A stretch of 64,000 nucleotides of DNA from contig QQVE01000047.1 in the NCBI GenBank assembly GCA_003389325.1, forward strand, positions 1 through 64,000. The letters are read 5' to 3'. The DNA comes from Planctomycetota bacterium (GTDB taxonomy: Bacteria > Planctomycetota > Planctomycetia > Pirellulales > PALSA-1355). How positions within the stretch are numbered: the stretch's first letter is position 1; every line of letters starts with the position of its first letter. A model generated the notes under the pieces. That model was not told where the DNA came from. It searched no databases and saw only the letters and a list, made by a program, of their open reading frames with translations. Below, piece by piece: positions 8,279 through 16,665 of the stretch. The position numbers were made by a program, and so were the translations under genes.

Positions 8279-9742
8279 TCAGGGATAGACGTTGTCGCGC
8301 ACCACGCCGACGTCGTCGCCCAGTTTCGGCTTGTTGCCGAGCAGGTTGTCGACCACCAGATTGCCCGTGCCCGCGGCGATCTGCAGTGCCGGGCCCGCGT
8401 CGCCGGTGGCGCGGATCAAGCAATCCGATACCCGGCTGTCCGACACATTGTCCAGCAGCAGCCCGCAGCGGCCGTAGTCGAGGATCGTGCAGCCGGTGAC
8501 GTTCATCCGCCGGCATCGCCGCAATACGATCGCCGCGGGCACATCACCGGTACCGGCCACGTGATTGCCCGCCAGCGTGCCCCCGTCGCAATCGCGAAAT
8601 ACGATGCCCAGCCTGGCCGTGCCGCCGTCGCCGCCGTGATAGCGCGGATTACGGTCGAAGACGTTGCTGGCCACGACGATGTTGTCGGAGCCTTCGACCA
8701 CCAGGTTGTCGGAATAGGCCTGCCAGAACGTATTGCCCGTGATCGTCGCGCCGCGGACGTTGCGCACCTCGACGTTCACTTGCACGTCGGAGAGCACGTT
8801 GTCGGCGATCGTGATATTGCCGTGCCGCAGTTCCTCGGTGTGCGGACGCTTGCGCGACCGGCCATCGATGCGGATGTTGGCCGAGTTGGGCGCGTCGTGG
8901 GCGTGTTGGATCGTGCAGCCGACGATGGCCACCTCGGCGATTGAGTTACCTGTGGAGTCGAGCAGAATGTTGGCCGTGGGCTGGGAGTCGGGGCCGCCCA
9001 TGTTGGCCTCGATATCGCACGTGCCGACGTGCAGGTTGCGCAGTTCGCTATCGCGGGCAACGATGCCACCGCCGTCGTTATAGCTGATGTGGCAGTTGGC
9101 CACGTTGATCTGGTGCAGGTTCACACCGTCGAGATACACGCCCACGCCGTGGTTGTCGTACAGGTGGCACTCCGACAAGATCACGTTGCGGTTGCGCTCC
9201 ACGAGCCGTACCGCATGCAGTGCGTCTCGTACGACCAGTCGAGACAAGGTTAACTGCATTGTGCCGGTCGCCTCGACGCCCAAAGCCTCCGGGTGATCGC
9301 CGACGATCTCGATTCCTTCGACCGACGGTGCACGCTGCCGCTGCCAGACGTTGGGCTTCACCGTCGTGGGCGATGCCGTGCCGCCGTGGGTGCCCACAAA
9401 CCGAAATGCCGGCCCCTGGCCCGCCATGATGATTTGGGCCACCCCGTTACCGGAGACTGCCGTGTAGCCGACCCGATCGAGATCGATGACCACGGTTTTG
9501 GTCAGACGATACGTGCCCGCGGGAAAGCGCACCTGCCCGACGCCGGCATCGACGGCACGCTGGACCGCGGCCGTGTCGTCAGCCTGACCATCGCCTGCAG
9601 CCCCGAAGTCGAGCACGGTCGCCGGCCGCGGTACGGGCTTCGCCTGTCCCGGCGTTTCAGCAGCCACCCGCTGCAAGAGCCAACCGCTCGCCAGTCCCCC
9701 CAACAATACGACTCCCAAGACCAGCCATTTCCTCGTCACCAT
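8279..9742 (-). CDS. Secreted right-handed parallel beta-helix (pectate-lyase-like) protein
   Basis: 487 residues. The N-terminus (KWLVLGVVLLGGLASGWLL) is a signal peptide or anchor. It is followed by the pectate-lyase-superfamily entry motif VLDFGAAGDGQADDTAAVQRA, split here around residues 43-64, then many irregular N/D/G-rich coils of a parallel beta-helix (ISYNDGGGIVARDSE, ITGNTFWQAYSDN, VTGCTILDYG). Such proteins bind or cleave polysaccharides; no specific catalytic set can be assigned. The gene is monocistronic on the minus strand. Confidence 0.85.
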   Translation of the reverse strand: MVTRKWLVLGVVLLGGLASGWLLQRVAAETPGQAKPVPRPATVLDFGAAGDGQADDTAAVQRAVDAGVGQVRFPAGTYRLTKTVVIDLDRVGYTAVSGNGVAQIIMAGQGPAFRFVGTHGGTASPTTVKPNVWQRQRAPSVEGIEIVGDHPEALGVEATGTMQLTLSRLVVRDALHAVRLVERNRNVILSECHLYDNHGVGVYLDGVNLHQINVANCHISYNDGGGIVARDSELRNLHVGTCDIEANMGGPDSQPTANILLDSTGNSIAEVAIVGCTIQHAHDAPNSANIRIDGRSRKRPHTEELRHGNITIADNVLSDVQVNVEVRNVRGATITGNTFWQAYSDNLVVEGSDNIVVASNVFDRNPRYHGGDGGTARLGIVFRDCDGGTLAGNHVAGTGDVPAAIVLRRCRRMNVTGCTILDYGRCGLLLDNVSDSRVSDCLIRATGDAGPALQIAAGTGNLVVDNLLGNKPKLGDDVGVVRDNVYP

Positions 9743-9765
9743 TGCACCTCCGAAAGATAGACACT

Positions 9766-9785
9766 AGCTCGAAGCACGAGCGAGG
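9766..9785 (+). repeat. REP-like hairpin repeat, single copy
   Basis: AGCTCGAAGCACGAGCGAGG. The stem GCTCG/CGAGC is imperfectly extended. It matches copies at 19246-19265 and 29212-29232 and, inverted, at 29253-29273, so it belongs to a dispersed intergenic family. Confidence 0.45.
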
Positions 9786-9918
9786 TTCGTTTGGCCTAGC
9801 GTGGCCGGAATGACCATTGCCCGGCTTCGGGCTGGTTTGCGGGCATCGCTCTCGTCCGAGTCTAGACACGGGTTGCCACGCACTGCAAACGCGCCGTGAC
9901 AATCGTCATCGAGCAACG

Positions 9919-9960
9919 AAAAAAGCCGCGACGAGCGATTGGCCCGTCGCGGCCTTTTTG
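9919..9960 (-). terminator. Rho-independent terminator of the 9985-11865 gene
   Basis: A 9-bp perfect stem (GCCGCGACG 9925-9933 with CGTCGCGGC 9945-9953) and an 11-nt loop. On the minus strand it is followed by six U residues (A run 9919-9924). It lies 25 nt past the stop at 9985. The T run on the other side makes it potentially bidirectional. Confidence 0.8.
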
Positions 9961-9984
9961 GGGTTCTATCGTGTCGTCGTGGCG

Positions 9985-11865
9985 TCAGCCGGCGGCTTCG
10001 GCCTCCGTCGCCTCGACGGTGTCGTCGCCCTCACCGACATCGCCATCTTCGACGTGATTGTCGGCTTCGTTCTCGGCCCGCTCGAGGATGGCTTCCGCCT
10101 GATCGCGCGGATACGAGACGTCGAACCAGCCGATCATCATTTCCTCCCACGTCTGCGGTCCGTATCGAACCGTTTCGGTCGGGTCAGGATTGGCCAGGTT
10201 GTCCGACGAGTTGTCGAAGTAGGCCGTGCAGTGCATTTTCGTGCCCTTGGGCAGCAGCTTGGGCTCGGCCAGGATGAAGTTGTTCTGCCAGTTGAAATCG
10301 TACCGCGGCACGTCGAGCAGGACTTCCTCGCGTCCGTCGGGATATGTCACTTCGTAGCGGAACGACTTGCCGCGCAGGTGCATGTGCGGAAACATCGAGA
10401 GCAGCAGCGTGTCGCGCGTCAGCGTGCGTTCGGCGTCCGAACGGTAGTTGGCGTCGTGCGGCGGAATGGCAAACTCGTGGTCCGCCGTGTTGGTGGTCGC
10501 CGCGACATGTTCCACTTCGTCCTCGTCCATGAAGATCAGGCCGATGCTGCTCAAATCCTTCTGCGGCGACCCGCAGGGCGTGTAGTGCATCTGGAACACC
10601 AGCTTCGAGCCGGCGGGAATCTTCTTGGCCGTGCCCGGCGGGAATACCATCGGGCGCGTGCCCGGCGCAAACCCGGCCAGGAAGCCGAAGCCGCGGATAT
10701 CCGGATTGCGCGAGCGCTCCTTCGATTCGGGAGGCTTGACGAACACGATAATGTGGTGCACGACCAGCGGGTTGCCGGGCATGCATTCGGCCCACTGCAC
10801 CCACTTGTCTTCGGTAAAGCCGGGATCGACCGTGTAGTGCCGATAGGGCTCGGTCCCTTCGGCCATCACGTCGACCGGCTCGTCGCCGAAGTAGACGATC
10901 TGATCGGGCTCGCGGGGCAGCATCCAGCCCTTGGTGAACTGTTTGGGTTCGGGTAGATCGGCCGGATCACCCTCGGGGCAGCCGGCTTCGACCCAGGCGG
11001 AGACGAGCTTCAGCTCGTCGTTGCTTAAGTGGGCGTCGTTCGAAAACTCGCCGATTCCCGGTTCGGCGTGCCAGGGAGGCATCCGCCGCTCTTGCACGAC
11101 CTCGTTGATCATCTCGCCCCAGCCGGCGACTTCGTCGTAGTTGGTCATCGAGAACGGCGCGATCTGGCCGTCGCGGTGGCAGAACACGCAGCGGTCCTGG
11201 AACAACCGGGCGATCTGGTTCGAGTACGTCACTTCGGCGTTCTCTTCCGCGGGTCGCACGCGGCCGATCAGACAGCCCTTGATCTCGGTCGACGGGACAC
11301 TGACCTGCTTGTCCTCCAGTAGCTCCACAATGGCGATGGCCAGGTCGCGGCGATCGAGCACCGGCTTGACGTATCCGACGCCGTAACCAAAGCCGTACTG
11401 GGCGTCCACGCGGCCGTGGTAGCGAACCTTGCGGTCTTGATCGAGCACAAAGAGTTCCGGCGTCCGCGTGGCACCGAACTGATCAGCCACGACATTGCTC
11501 AGATCTTTCAGGATCGGAAACTTGATACCGTGAATCCGCGCGTGGGCGGCCACTTCGGAAATCGAGTCCTGCCGATTGGGGTTGATGCCCAGGAAGGCGA
11601 CTCCTTGGTCGGCGAACTCTTCGTTGAGCTCCTGCATCCGCGGGCCGTACAACTTCGCCAGCGGGCACTCGGTGCCCAGGAAGGCGACGACCACCAGCTT
11701 CTTGTCCTTGAAGTCGGACAGCGAATGGGTCTTGCCGCGATAATCCTTGAGCGTGAAGTTGGCGACCTTGCGTCCCAGTAACTCGTCCTGCTCGGCAGCG
11801 CCGGCAAACGAGCCAAGGGCCAGAGTCAGACACAACGCTCCGACAAGAGACAAACGGGTTCTCAT
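9985..11865 (-). CDS. Redoxin / cytochrome c / copper-monooxygenase-like fusion protein
   Basis: 626-residue secreted protein. Domains in order: signal peptide (MRTRLSLVGALCLTLALGS); AhpC/TSA redoxin (about 30-190) with TECPLAKLYGP, where a single Cys stands in place of CxxC; a haem-binding CVFCH (about 225) with the planctomycete 'MPPWHA' segment; then a C-terminal domain like copper type II ascorbate-dependent monooxygenases, with LVVHHIIVF, VFQMHYTPCG and FPHMHLRGK supplying Cu-ligand His/Met. It ends in an acidic tail. The ATG at 11865 has GGAGGA upstream; the frame's earlier start lacks one. Likely periplasmic redox enzyme of unknown substrate. Confidence 0.85.
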   Translation of the reverse strand: MRTRLSLVGALCLTLALGSFAGAAEQDELLGRKVANFTLKDYRGKTHSLSDFKDKKLVVVAFLGTECPLAKLYGPRMQELNEEFADQGVAFLGINPNRQDSISEVAAHARIHGIKFPILKDLSNVVADQFGATRTPELFVLDQDRKVRYHGRVDAQYGFGYGVGYVKPVLDRRDLAIAIVELLEDKQVSVPSTEIKGCLIGRVRPAEENAEVTYSNQIARLFQDRCVFCHRDGQIAPFSMTNYDEVAGWGEMINEVVQERRMPPWHAEPGIGEFSNDAHLSNDELKLVSAWVEAGCPEGDPADLPEPKQFTKGWMLPREPDQIVYFGDEPVDVMAEGTEPYRHYTVDPGFTEDKWVQWAECMPGNPLVVHHIIVFVKPPESKERSRNPDIRGFGFLAGFAPGTRPMVFPPGTAKKIPAGSKLVFQMHYTPCGSPQKDLSSIGLIFMDEDEVEHVAATTNTADHEFAIPPHDANYRSDAERTLTRDTLLLSMFPHMHLRGKSFRYEVTYPDGREEVLLDVPRYDFNWQNNFILAEPKLLPKGTKMHCTAYFDNSSDNLANPDPTETVRYGPQTWEEMMIGWFDVSYPRDQAEAILERAENEADNHVEDGDVGEGDDTVEATEAEAAG

Positions 11866-12101
11866 GACGTGCAGTCCTCCGAATGGCCGCGCGGCAAGAC
11901 AGCCGCGTCGCGTAGGTATGTTTCGGTCTTTCCGGAGTGGGGGCACCTGCGTTTATACCAAGAAACTTGAAGAGAGCAAACTATTTGCGTCGAACCCATC
12001 CACGAACGCCGATGCTAGCGCGCGATCCCGACTCTGCCTAGCCAACCGACTGTGCGGATCAGCGCGAATTGATGAAGAAGTGAAGTGCCATCGGCACGGA
12101 T

Positions 12102-13715
12102 TTAACGGCTGGCCGCCGCCATGGCGTTCTTGCCCAACACTGCCGAGGCCGTCAGGTACCCGCCGACCATCGCCCCGGCGATGCCGCAAAGCGAGACATC
12201 GACGCCGGTGAAGTACAGGCCGGGAATCCTTGCCTGCGGTCGCAGTGCACGCAAGGCGAAACGCTCGGGCGTGTGGGCCAGGCCGTAAGTTTCGCCTTTG
12301 GGATGATTGGCGAAGTGCCGAATCGAAAGCGGCGTGCCCAACTCGGCGTGCTTGACGCGGCCGCGCGTCGCCGGCATTTGCTGGTGCAGGACGCCTAGCA
12401 GTCGTTCGGTGAATTGGTGCTTCCACGCTTCGTAAGCTTCACCGCGGCGGTGCCAGTCGGTGGCCTCCCATTTGTCGAACCAGCCATAGTTCGCCGGTGC
12501 GAGCACTTGCACGGCGGACGTGTTTGGATAGCGTTCCGCGAACGAAGGATCCTTTGCCGATTGAAACGAAAGATACACCAGCGGAAACGGCTTGCCGGAG
12601 TCCGCCAAATAGCGCTCGACGCTCGCGTCGTGGTCGAAGCCGTCGTGGACCCAGAGGTTGGTCTTGGGAATGCCGAATTCCTCGTCCGCGCCATCCAGCG
12701 CCACGAACAAGCAGAGCATGGTGCACGAAGGCCCGATGCGCTCGAGCTTGTCGACGAAGCCCAATCGCGCAGCGTCGTCGGGCGCCAACAACCGTGATGT
12801 GGTGGGGCGGATGCCCGTGCCGCTGATCACACGCGGGGCGCGAATGAGTCGGCCATCCGCCATCTCGACGCCCACGGCGCGACCGTTCTCGGTGACAATC
12901 CGCCGCACTTCAGCCCGCACCAGCAGTTGGCCGCCGGCCGATTCGATCGTGCGATGGATCGCCGCGGCGATGCGGCTGGCCCCGCCCACTGGGTACGCGG
13001 CCCCTTCCAGATAGTGCCGCGCGACCATGGCATGCACGCCAAAGCTGCTTTGGCGAGGCGGCAGCCCGTAGTCGCCGTACTGCGCCGTCAGCACACCAAT
13101 CAACTTTTCGTTTGTCGTCAGGCGGCGAAGTGTGTCGTAGGTGGTCCGCTTCGCGTAGCGCAAGAACGGATACCGCAACAGCGGCCCCACGACCGCGGCC
13201 AGCCAGCCGGGCAAGGCCTTCTCCATAAAGTACGGCGTCGATGACGACGGGCAGCGGTACAACAAGTCGAGGTACCGATCGATCGCCCGGGCGTCCGCGG
13301 GAAACGATCCCTTCAAGGAATCGGCGAGCGACTCCTTGCCGGCGACGAGGTCGTACGACTCGCCCTGGCAGATGATGCGATCGTAGACCGGGTCCATCGG
13401 GGCCCACTCGACACCCCCTTGGGTCACGTAGTCGAACAGGCCGGCCATCATGTCGTCGCGTTGGAACAGTTGGCCGACGTAGTGCAGCCCGACGTCCCAC
13501 TCGCAGCCGGGCCGCTTAAACACGTGCGTGAACCCGCCCGGCGTGTAGTGCCGTTCGAGTACCAGCACGCGCTTGCCAGCGCGAGCCAGCACGCCGGCGG
13601 CCGTTAGCGATCCCATGCCCGACCCGATCACGACCGCGTCGAAGGCCTCGAGGTCGTCGGCCGTGCGATAGGGTCGGCCGACCTTTGCCGTGGGCGATTC
13701 CAGCGTGGTTTTCAT
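12102..13715 (-). CDS. FAD-dependent CrtISO/RetSat-like oxidoreductase
   Basis: 537 residues of the phytoene-desaturase/carotenoid-isomerase/retinol-saturase superfamily. The dinucleotide-binding motif VVIGSGMGSLTAAGVLARAG (about 29-48) runs into VLERHYTPGGFTHVF. The C-terminal FAD motif is LYFTGVDVSLCGIAGAM. No obvious membrane segment is seen. Substrate probably a polyene or lipid-like molecule. The ATG at 13715 has GGGAG upstream. It is divergent from a TetR gene with a dyad-containing promoter between them, so repression by that regulator with a ligand-relieved switch is likely. A small stem (GTGCC/GGCAC, 12085-12097) follows the stop. Confidence 0.85.
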   Translation of the reverse strand: MKTTLESPTAKVGRPYRTADDLEAFDAVVIGSGMGSLTAAGVLARAGKRVLVLERHYTPGGFTHVFKRPGCEWDVGLHYVGQLFQRDDMMAGLFDYVTQGGVEWAPMDPVYDRIICQGESYDLVAGKESLADSLKGSFPADARAIDRYLDLLYRCPSSSTPYFMEKALPGWLAAVVGPLLRYPFLRYAKRTTYDTLRRLTTNEKLIGVLTAQYGDYGLPPRQSSFGVHAMVARHYLEGAAYPVGGASRIAAAIHRTIESAGGQLLVRAEVRRIVTENGRAVGVEMADGRLIRAPRVISGTGIRPTTSRLLAPDDAARLGFVDKLERIGPSCTMLCLFVALDGADEEFGIPKTNLWVHDGFDHDASVERYLADSGKPFPLVYLSFQSAKDPSFAERYPNTSAVQVLAPANYGWFDKWEATDWHRRGEAYEAWKHQFTERLLGVLHQQMPATRGRVKHAELGTPLSIRHFANHPKGETYGLAHTPERFALRALRPQARIPGLYFTGVDVSLCGIAGAMVGGYLTASAVLGKNAMAAASR

Positions 13716-13740
13716 CGCGCGTCTCCCGAATATGTAGGCG

Positions 13741-13781
13741 GTGTCTACACAAAGCCTAACGAGCCAAGTGGACACTGTCAA
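13741..13781 (-). promoter_or_regulatory. Promoter with two 10-bp dyads, candidate TetR operator
   Basis: Minus-strand TTGACA (13781-13776), 17-nt spacer and TAGGCT (13758-13753) precede the oxidoreductase. AGTGGACACT (13767-13776) is a dyad abutting the -35. GTGTCTACAC (13741-13750) is a second dyad around the expected start site, with centres 26 bp apart. The placement fits repression by the divergent TetR protein. Confidence 0.6.
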
Positions 13782-13803
13782 CATACTGAGCTAGGATGGC
13801 GAT

Positions 13804-14430
13804 ATGGCGACCAAACGAAAGGCGTATCATCATGGAGACCTGGCGGCCGAGCTGCTGCGCGTCGGCGGCGAGCTGCTGGCGGCCGAAGGGCCCGAGGCGC
13901 TCAGTCTCCGCGAGCTGGCCCGACGGATCGGCGTGAGCCACCAGGCCCCCTACCGGCATTTTTTCGATAAAGATGCCCTGCTGGCGTCCCTGGCGGCCGA
14001 AGGCTTCATGGATTTGGGCCGCGTGGTGGCCAAGGCTGCTGCACGGCATCCCAACGACTCCGTTGGGCAATTAGTGGCTGCCGGCGTGGCCTACGTCGAG
14101 CAAGGGCTCAAGCAGCCGGAGCGGTACCGGTTGATGTTCGGCCGGCAGTCGAGTTCGCCCACGCCCAATAGCCAACAACTCGAAGAGGAGTCGCATGCGG
14201 CGTTCGGCCACCTAGTGGCGATCATCGAGCGCGGCCAAGCCAACGGAGTTTTCAAGTCGGGCGATCCGCAGGAGCTCGCCGCGGCCGCCTGGTGCCAGGT
14301 ACACGGCCTGACGTCCCTGCTGATCGACGAGCGGCTCGACGAGGTGCCCGCGGGCGGCAAGGCTCGACGGCAATTCCTGGCACAGATGTGCGGCCATTTG
14401 CCCGACGGCCTGCGTCGCCGCGCTACTTGA
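13804..14430 (+). CDS. TetR/AcrR family transcriptional regulator
   Basis: 208 residues. N-terminal TetR helix-turn-helix (about 10-56): YHHGDLAAELL, SLRELARRIGVSHQAPYRHF, with the recognition helix ending in Y-R-H-F. The C-terminal ligand-binding half is the WHG-type subgroup: QVHGLTSLLIDERL. AGGATGG precedes the ATG. It is divergent from the CrtISO/RetSat-like gene and is probably its repressor. The 3' end overlaps the convergent acyl-CoA dehydrogenase by 8 bp. Confidence 0.92.
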   Translation: MATKRKAYHHGDLAAELLRVGGELLAAEGPEALSLRELARRIGVSHQAPYRHFFDKDALLASLAAEGFMDLGRVVAKAAARHPNDSVGQLVAAGVAYVEQGLKQPERYRLMFGRQSSSPTPNSQQLEEESHAAFGHLVAIIERGQANGVFKSGDPQELAAAAWCQVHGLTSLLIDERLDEVPAGGKARRQFLAQMCGHLPDGLRRRAT

Positions 14431-15580
14431 TGGGGTACTTGGCCACGAGCCCCTTGGCGATGATCAACCGCTGCAATTCGTTGGTCCCGCCGCCGACGAT
14501 CAGCAGAGGCGCATCACGGTAGTAGCGCTCGACATTGAAGTCTTTCGAATAGCCGGCCCCGCCGTGAATCCGCAGTGCTTCGGAGGCGACCTCCTGGGCC
14601 GACTCGGTCGCAAAGAGCTTGGCCATGCCCGCCTCCAAGTCGCACCGCTCCCCGCGGTCTTTCTTTTCGGCCGCCGAGTAGACCAGCAGCCGCGCTGCTT
14701 CGATCTTCGTGGCCATGTCGGCCAGCTTGATCTGGATGGTCTGGTGCTCGCAGATTGGCTTGCCGAAAGTGTGCCGCTGCTGGGCATACTGAATCGCGTC
14801 TTCGAATGCCGCCCGGGCCAGGCCGACGCCGCGGGCCGCGACGTTGATCCGCTCGCTCTCGAGACCGGTCATGATGTGCTTGAAGCCGAGGTTCTCCTGG
14901 CCGCCGATCAGGTTCTCGCGCGGCACGTAGAAATTGTCGAAGAACAGCTCGCAGGTCTCCACACCCTTGTAGCCGAGTTTGTCGATGTCGCGAGTAACGT
15001 GGAAACCCTCACCCTTCTCGATGACAAAGCCCGAGCTACCGGCATAGGGCGGATCGGCGCTCGTGTCGGTCTTGGCCGCCAGCACGAATGTGTTGCCGTA
15101 GCGGGCATTCGTGATCCACATCTTCGAGCCGTTGATCAGGTAGCCGTCGCCCTGGGGCGTGGCCGTCGTGCGCAATCGCTGGACGTCGGTACCGGCATCG
15201 GCCTCCGAGAGGGCCAGCCCGCCCCGCCGCTCGCCGGACGCCAGGCCCGGGAGAAATCGCTTTCGCTGTTCCTCCGTACCGAAGCGGTGGATGATGTCGC
15301 AGATCACGGTGTGCGTGCCGAGCGGGCCCACGATGCTCATCCAACCACGGGCGAGCTCCTCGATCACCATCGCAAACGTCGTGTAGTCGAGCCCTAGTCC
15401 GCCATACTCGGGCGGCACGTTGGCGCCAAACAGGCCGAGCTGCTTCATGCCCTCGACGATCTGGCTCGGGTAGGCGTCGGCGTGCTCGAGTTCGCTGGCC
15501 ACCGGTAGCACCTCGCGCTTGACGAACTGCCGAATGCTGGCCACGATGTCGGCGCGGATCTTGTCGGAGTCGGCCATCAT
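14423..15580 (-). CDS. Acyl-CoA dehydrogenase
   Basis: 385-residue FAD flavoprotein that would introduce the alpha,beta double bond in an acyl-CoA. Landmarks: LALSEADAGTDVQ (flavin/substrate loop), KMWITNARY, HTFGKPI and the C-terminal RIHGGAGYSKDFNVERYYRDA. The usual catalytic Glu in the 'YEGT' motif is Gly here (VGGGTNEL). A Glu at residue 243 in GLESERINVAARG aligns with the alternative catalytic Glu of isovaleryl-CoA dehydrogenase, suggesting that type of active site. The chain-length preference is unknown. Two adjacent ATGs (15580, 15577) are possible starts. Confidence 0.9.
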   Translation of the reverse strand: MMADSDKIRADIVASIRQFVKREVLPVASELEHADAYPSQIVEGMKQLGLFGANVPPEYGGLGLDYTTFAMVIEELARGWMSIVGPLGTHTVICDIIHRFGTEEQRKRFLPGLASGERRGGLALSEADAGTDVQRLRTTATPQGDGYLINGSKMWITNARYGNTFVLAAKTDTSADPPYAGSSGFVIEKGEGFHVTRDIDKLGYKGVETCELFFDNFYVPRENLIGGQENLGFKHIMTGLESERINVAARGVGLARAAFEDAIQYAQQRHTFGKPICEHQTIQIKLADMATKIEAARLLVYSAAEKKDRGERCDLEAGMAKLFATESAQEVASEALRIHGGAGYSKDFNVERYYRDAPLLIVGGGTNELQRLIIAKGLVAKYPIK

Positions 15581-15726
15581 AGTCGGTTCGTGCCTTGCAG
15601 CCAGCGTGGAGCGATCGAGGCCCCTATTGTATTCGCCTGTCGGGGCCGACGCCTCCCATGCCTCTCGAAAAACCTCCTGCTACAATGTCGGCATACCAGA
15701 GGTCCACAAACACGGGAGTGCCGATC

Positions 15727-16656
15727 ATGCCCGCACAGCCTTTCCGCGCAACCACCTGCCTATCTCTCGGCTTGGCAATGTTTGTGGCTGTTCTCGCGGG
15801 TGCCTCGTCCGCGGCCGGGGCCGAACACGTGGACATCCCCAACCTGATGTTCCAGAAAAGCGTAAACCTTGTGCTCTCTGTCAGCGATGTCGAAGCATCC
15901 AAGGAATTCTACGGCGAGGTGCTCAAGCTCAAGCCGACGGCGAACCTGAATCTGCCCGGCGGGCTCGTCATGACGCGCTACCAGGTGGGCACCAGCGAAA
16001 TCAAGTTGCTTCACAGTGATGCCACGAAGAAGACCGAGACCGGTCCGGTGGACGCAGCCATCGGCATTCGCCGCCTGACATTGCACTTCCCGGACGAGCA
16101 GGCGATCGTCGAGCGTTTCGAGGCCGTCGGCCGCGAGGCACCGGCGTTCACGTCGGTCCAAGATGGCAGCCGCCGCACCACGGTGACCGACCCCGACGGC
16201 ATTCACATCGAACTGGTCATCCCGCCGGAAGGCGCGCCCGAGGACGCATTCGACAGCATCGAGCTGCGACTCACCGTGAGCGACCTGGAAAAGAGCCGCG
16301 AGTTCTATCGCGACTTCATCGGCTTCGAGGAAAGTGGTCCAAGGAAAGCGCCCGATCCCGGGTGCAGCGACTTGTATAGCTACCGCTTCGGCAACACGAC
16401 GATCACGATCGGCTCCTTCGGCGCCGACCTGCCCGTGCACGCCGGTCGCTGGGAGAAGGCGTTCGGATTGCGCTTTGTCCAGTACATCGTGCAGGATCTC
16501 GACGCGGTGAATGAATTTGCCAAGGTTCGCGGTGTCACGATCGAGCAGCCGATCTTTCCGCTGGGCAGGCTGGCGCGGATCATGTTCATCGCCGATCCCG
16601 ATGGCATCATCAATGAATTCGTCGGCCTGCCGATTCCGGTCAAGCCTGCCAAGTGA
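15727..16656 (+). CDS. Secreted protein with two VOC (glyoxalase-fold) domains
   Basis: 309 residues. Signal peptide (FRATTCLSLGLAMFVAVLAG). Two vicinal-oxygen-chelate modules follow, each opening with a typical 'l.l.VsDve.s..FY...lg.' segment: NLVLSVSDVEASKEFYGEVL (about 40-60) and LRLTVSDLEKSREFYRDFIG (about 178-197). Each closes with 'DPDGI..E', namely DPDGIHIEL and DPDGIINEF, where the Glu is the usual metal ligand. Glyoxalase, dioxygenase or binding-protein roles are all possible. I start at ATG 15727 because it begins the signal peptide and has GGGAG upstream. Confidence 0.85.
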   Translation: MPAQPFRATTCLSLGLAMFVAVLAGASSAAGAEHVDIPNLMFQKSVNLVLSVSDVEASKEFYGEVLKLKPTANLNLPGGLVMTRYQVGTSEIKLLHSDATKKTETGPVDAAIGIRRLTLHFPDEQAIVERFEAVGREAPAFTSVQDGSRRTTVTDPDGIHIELVIPPEGAPEDAFDSIELRLTVSDLEKSREFYRDFIGFEESGPRKAPDPGCSDLYSYRFGNTTITIGSFGADLPVHAGRWEKAFGLRFVQYIVQDLDAVNEFAKVRGVTIEQPIFPLGRLARIMFIADPDGIINEFVGLPIPVKPAK

Positions 16657-16665
16657 GATTGCGCA

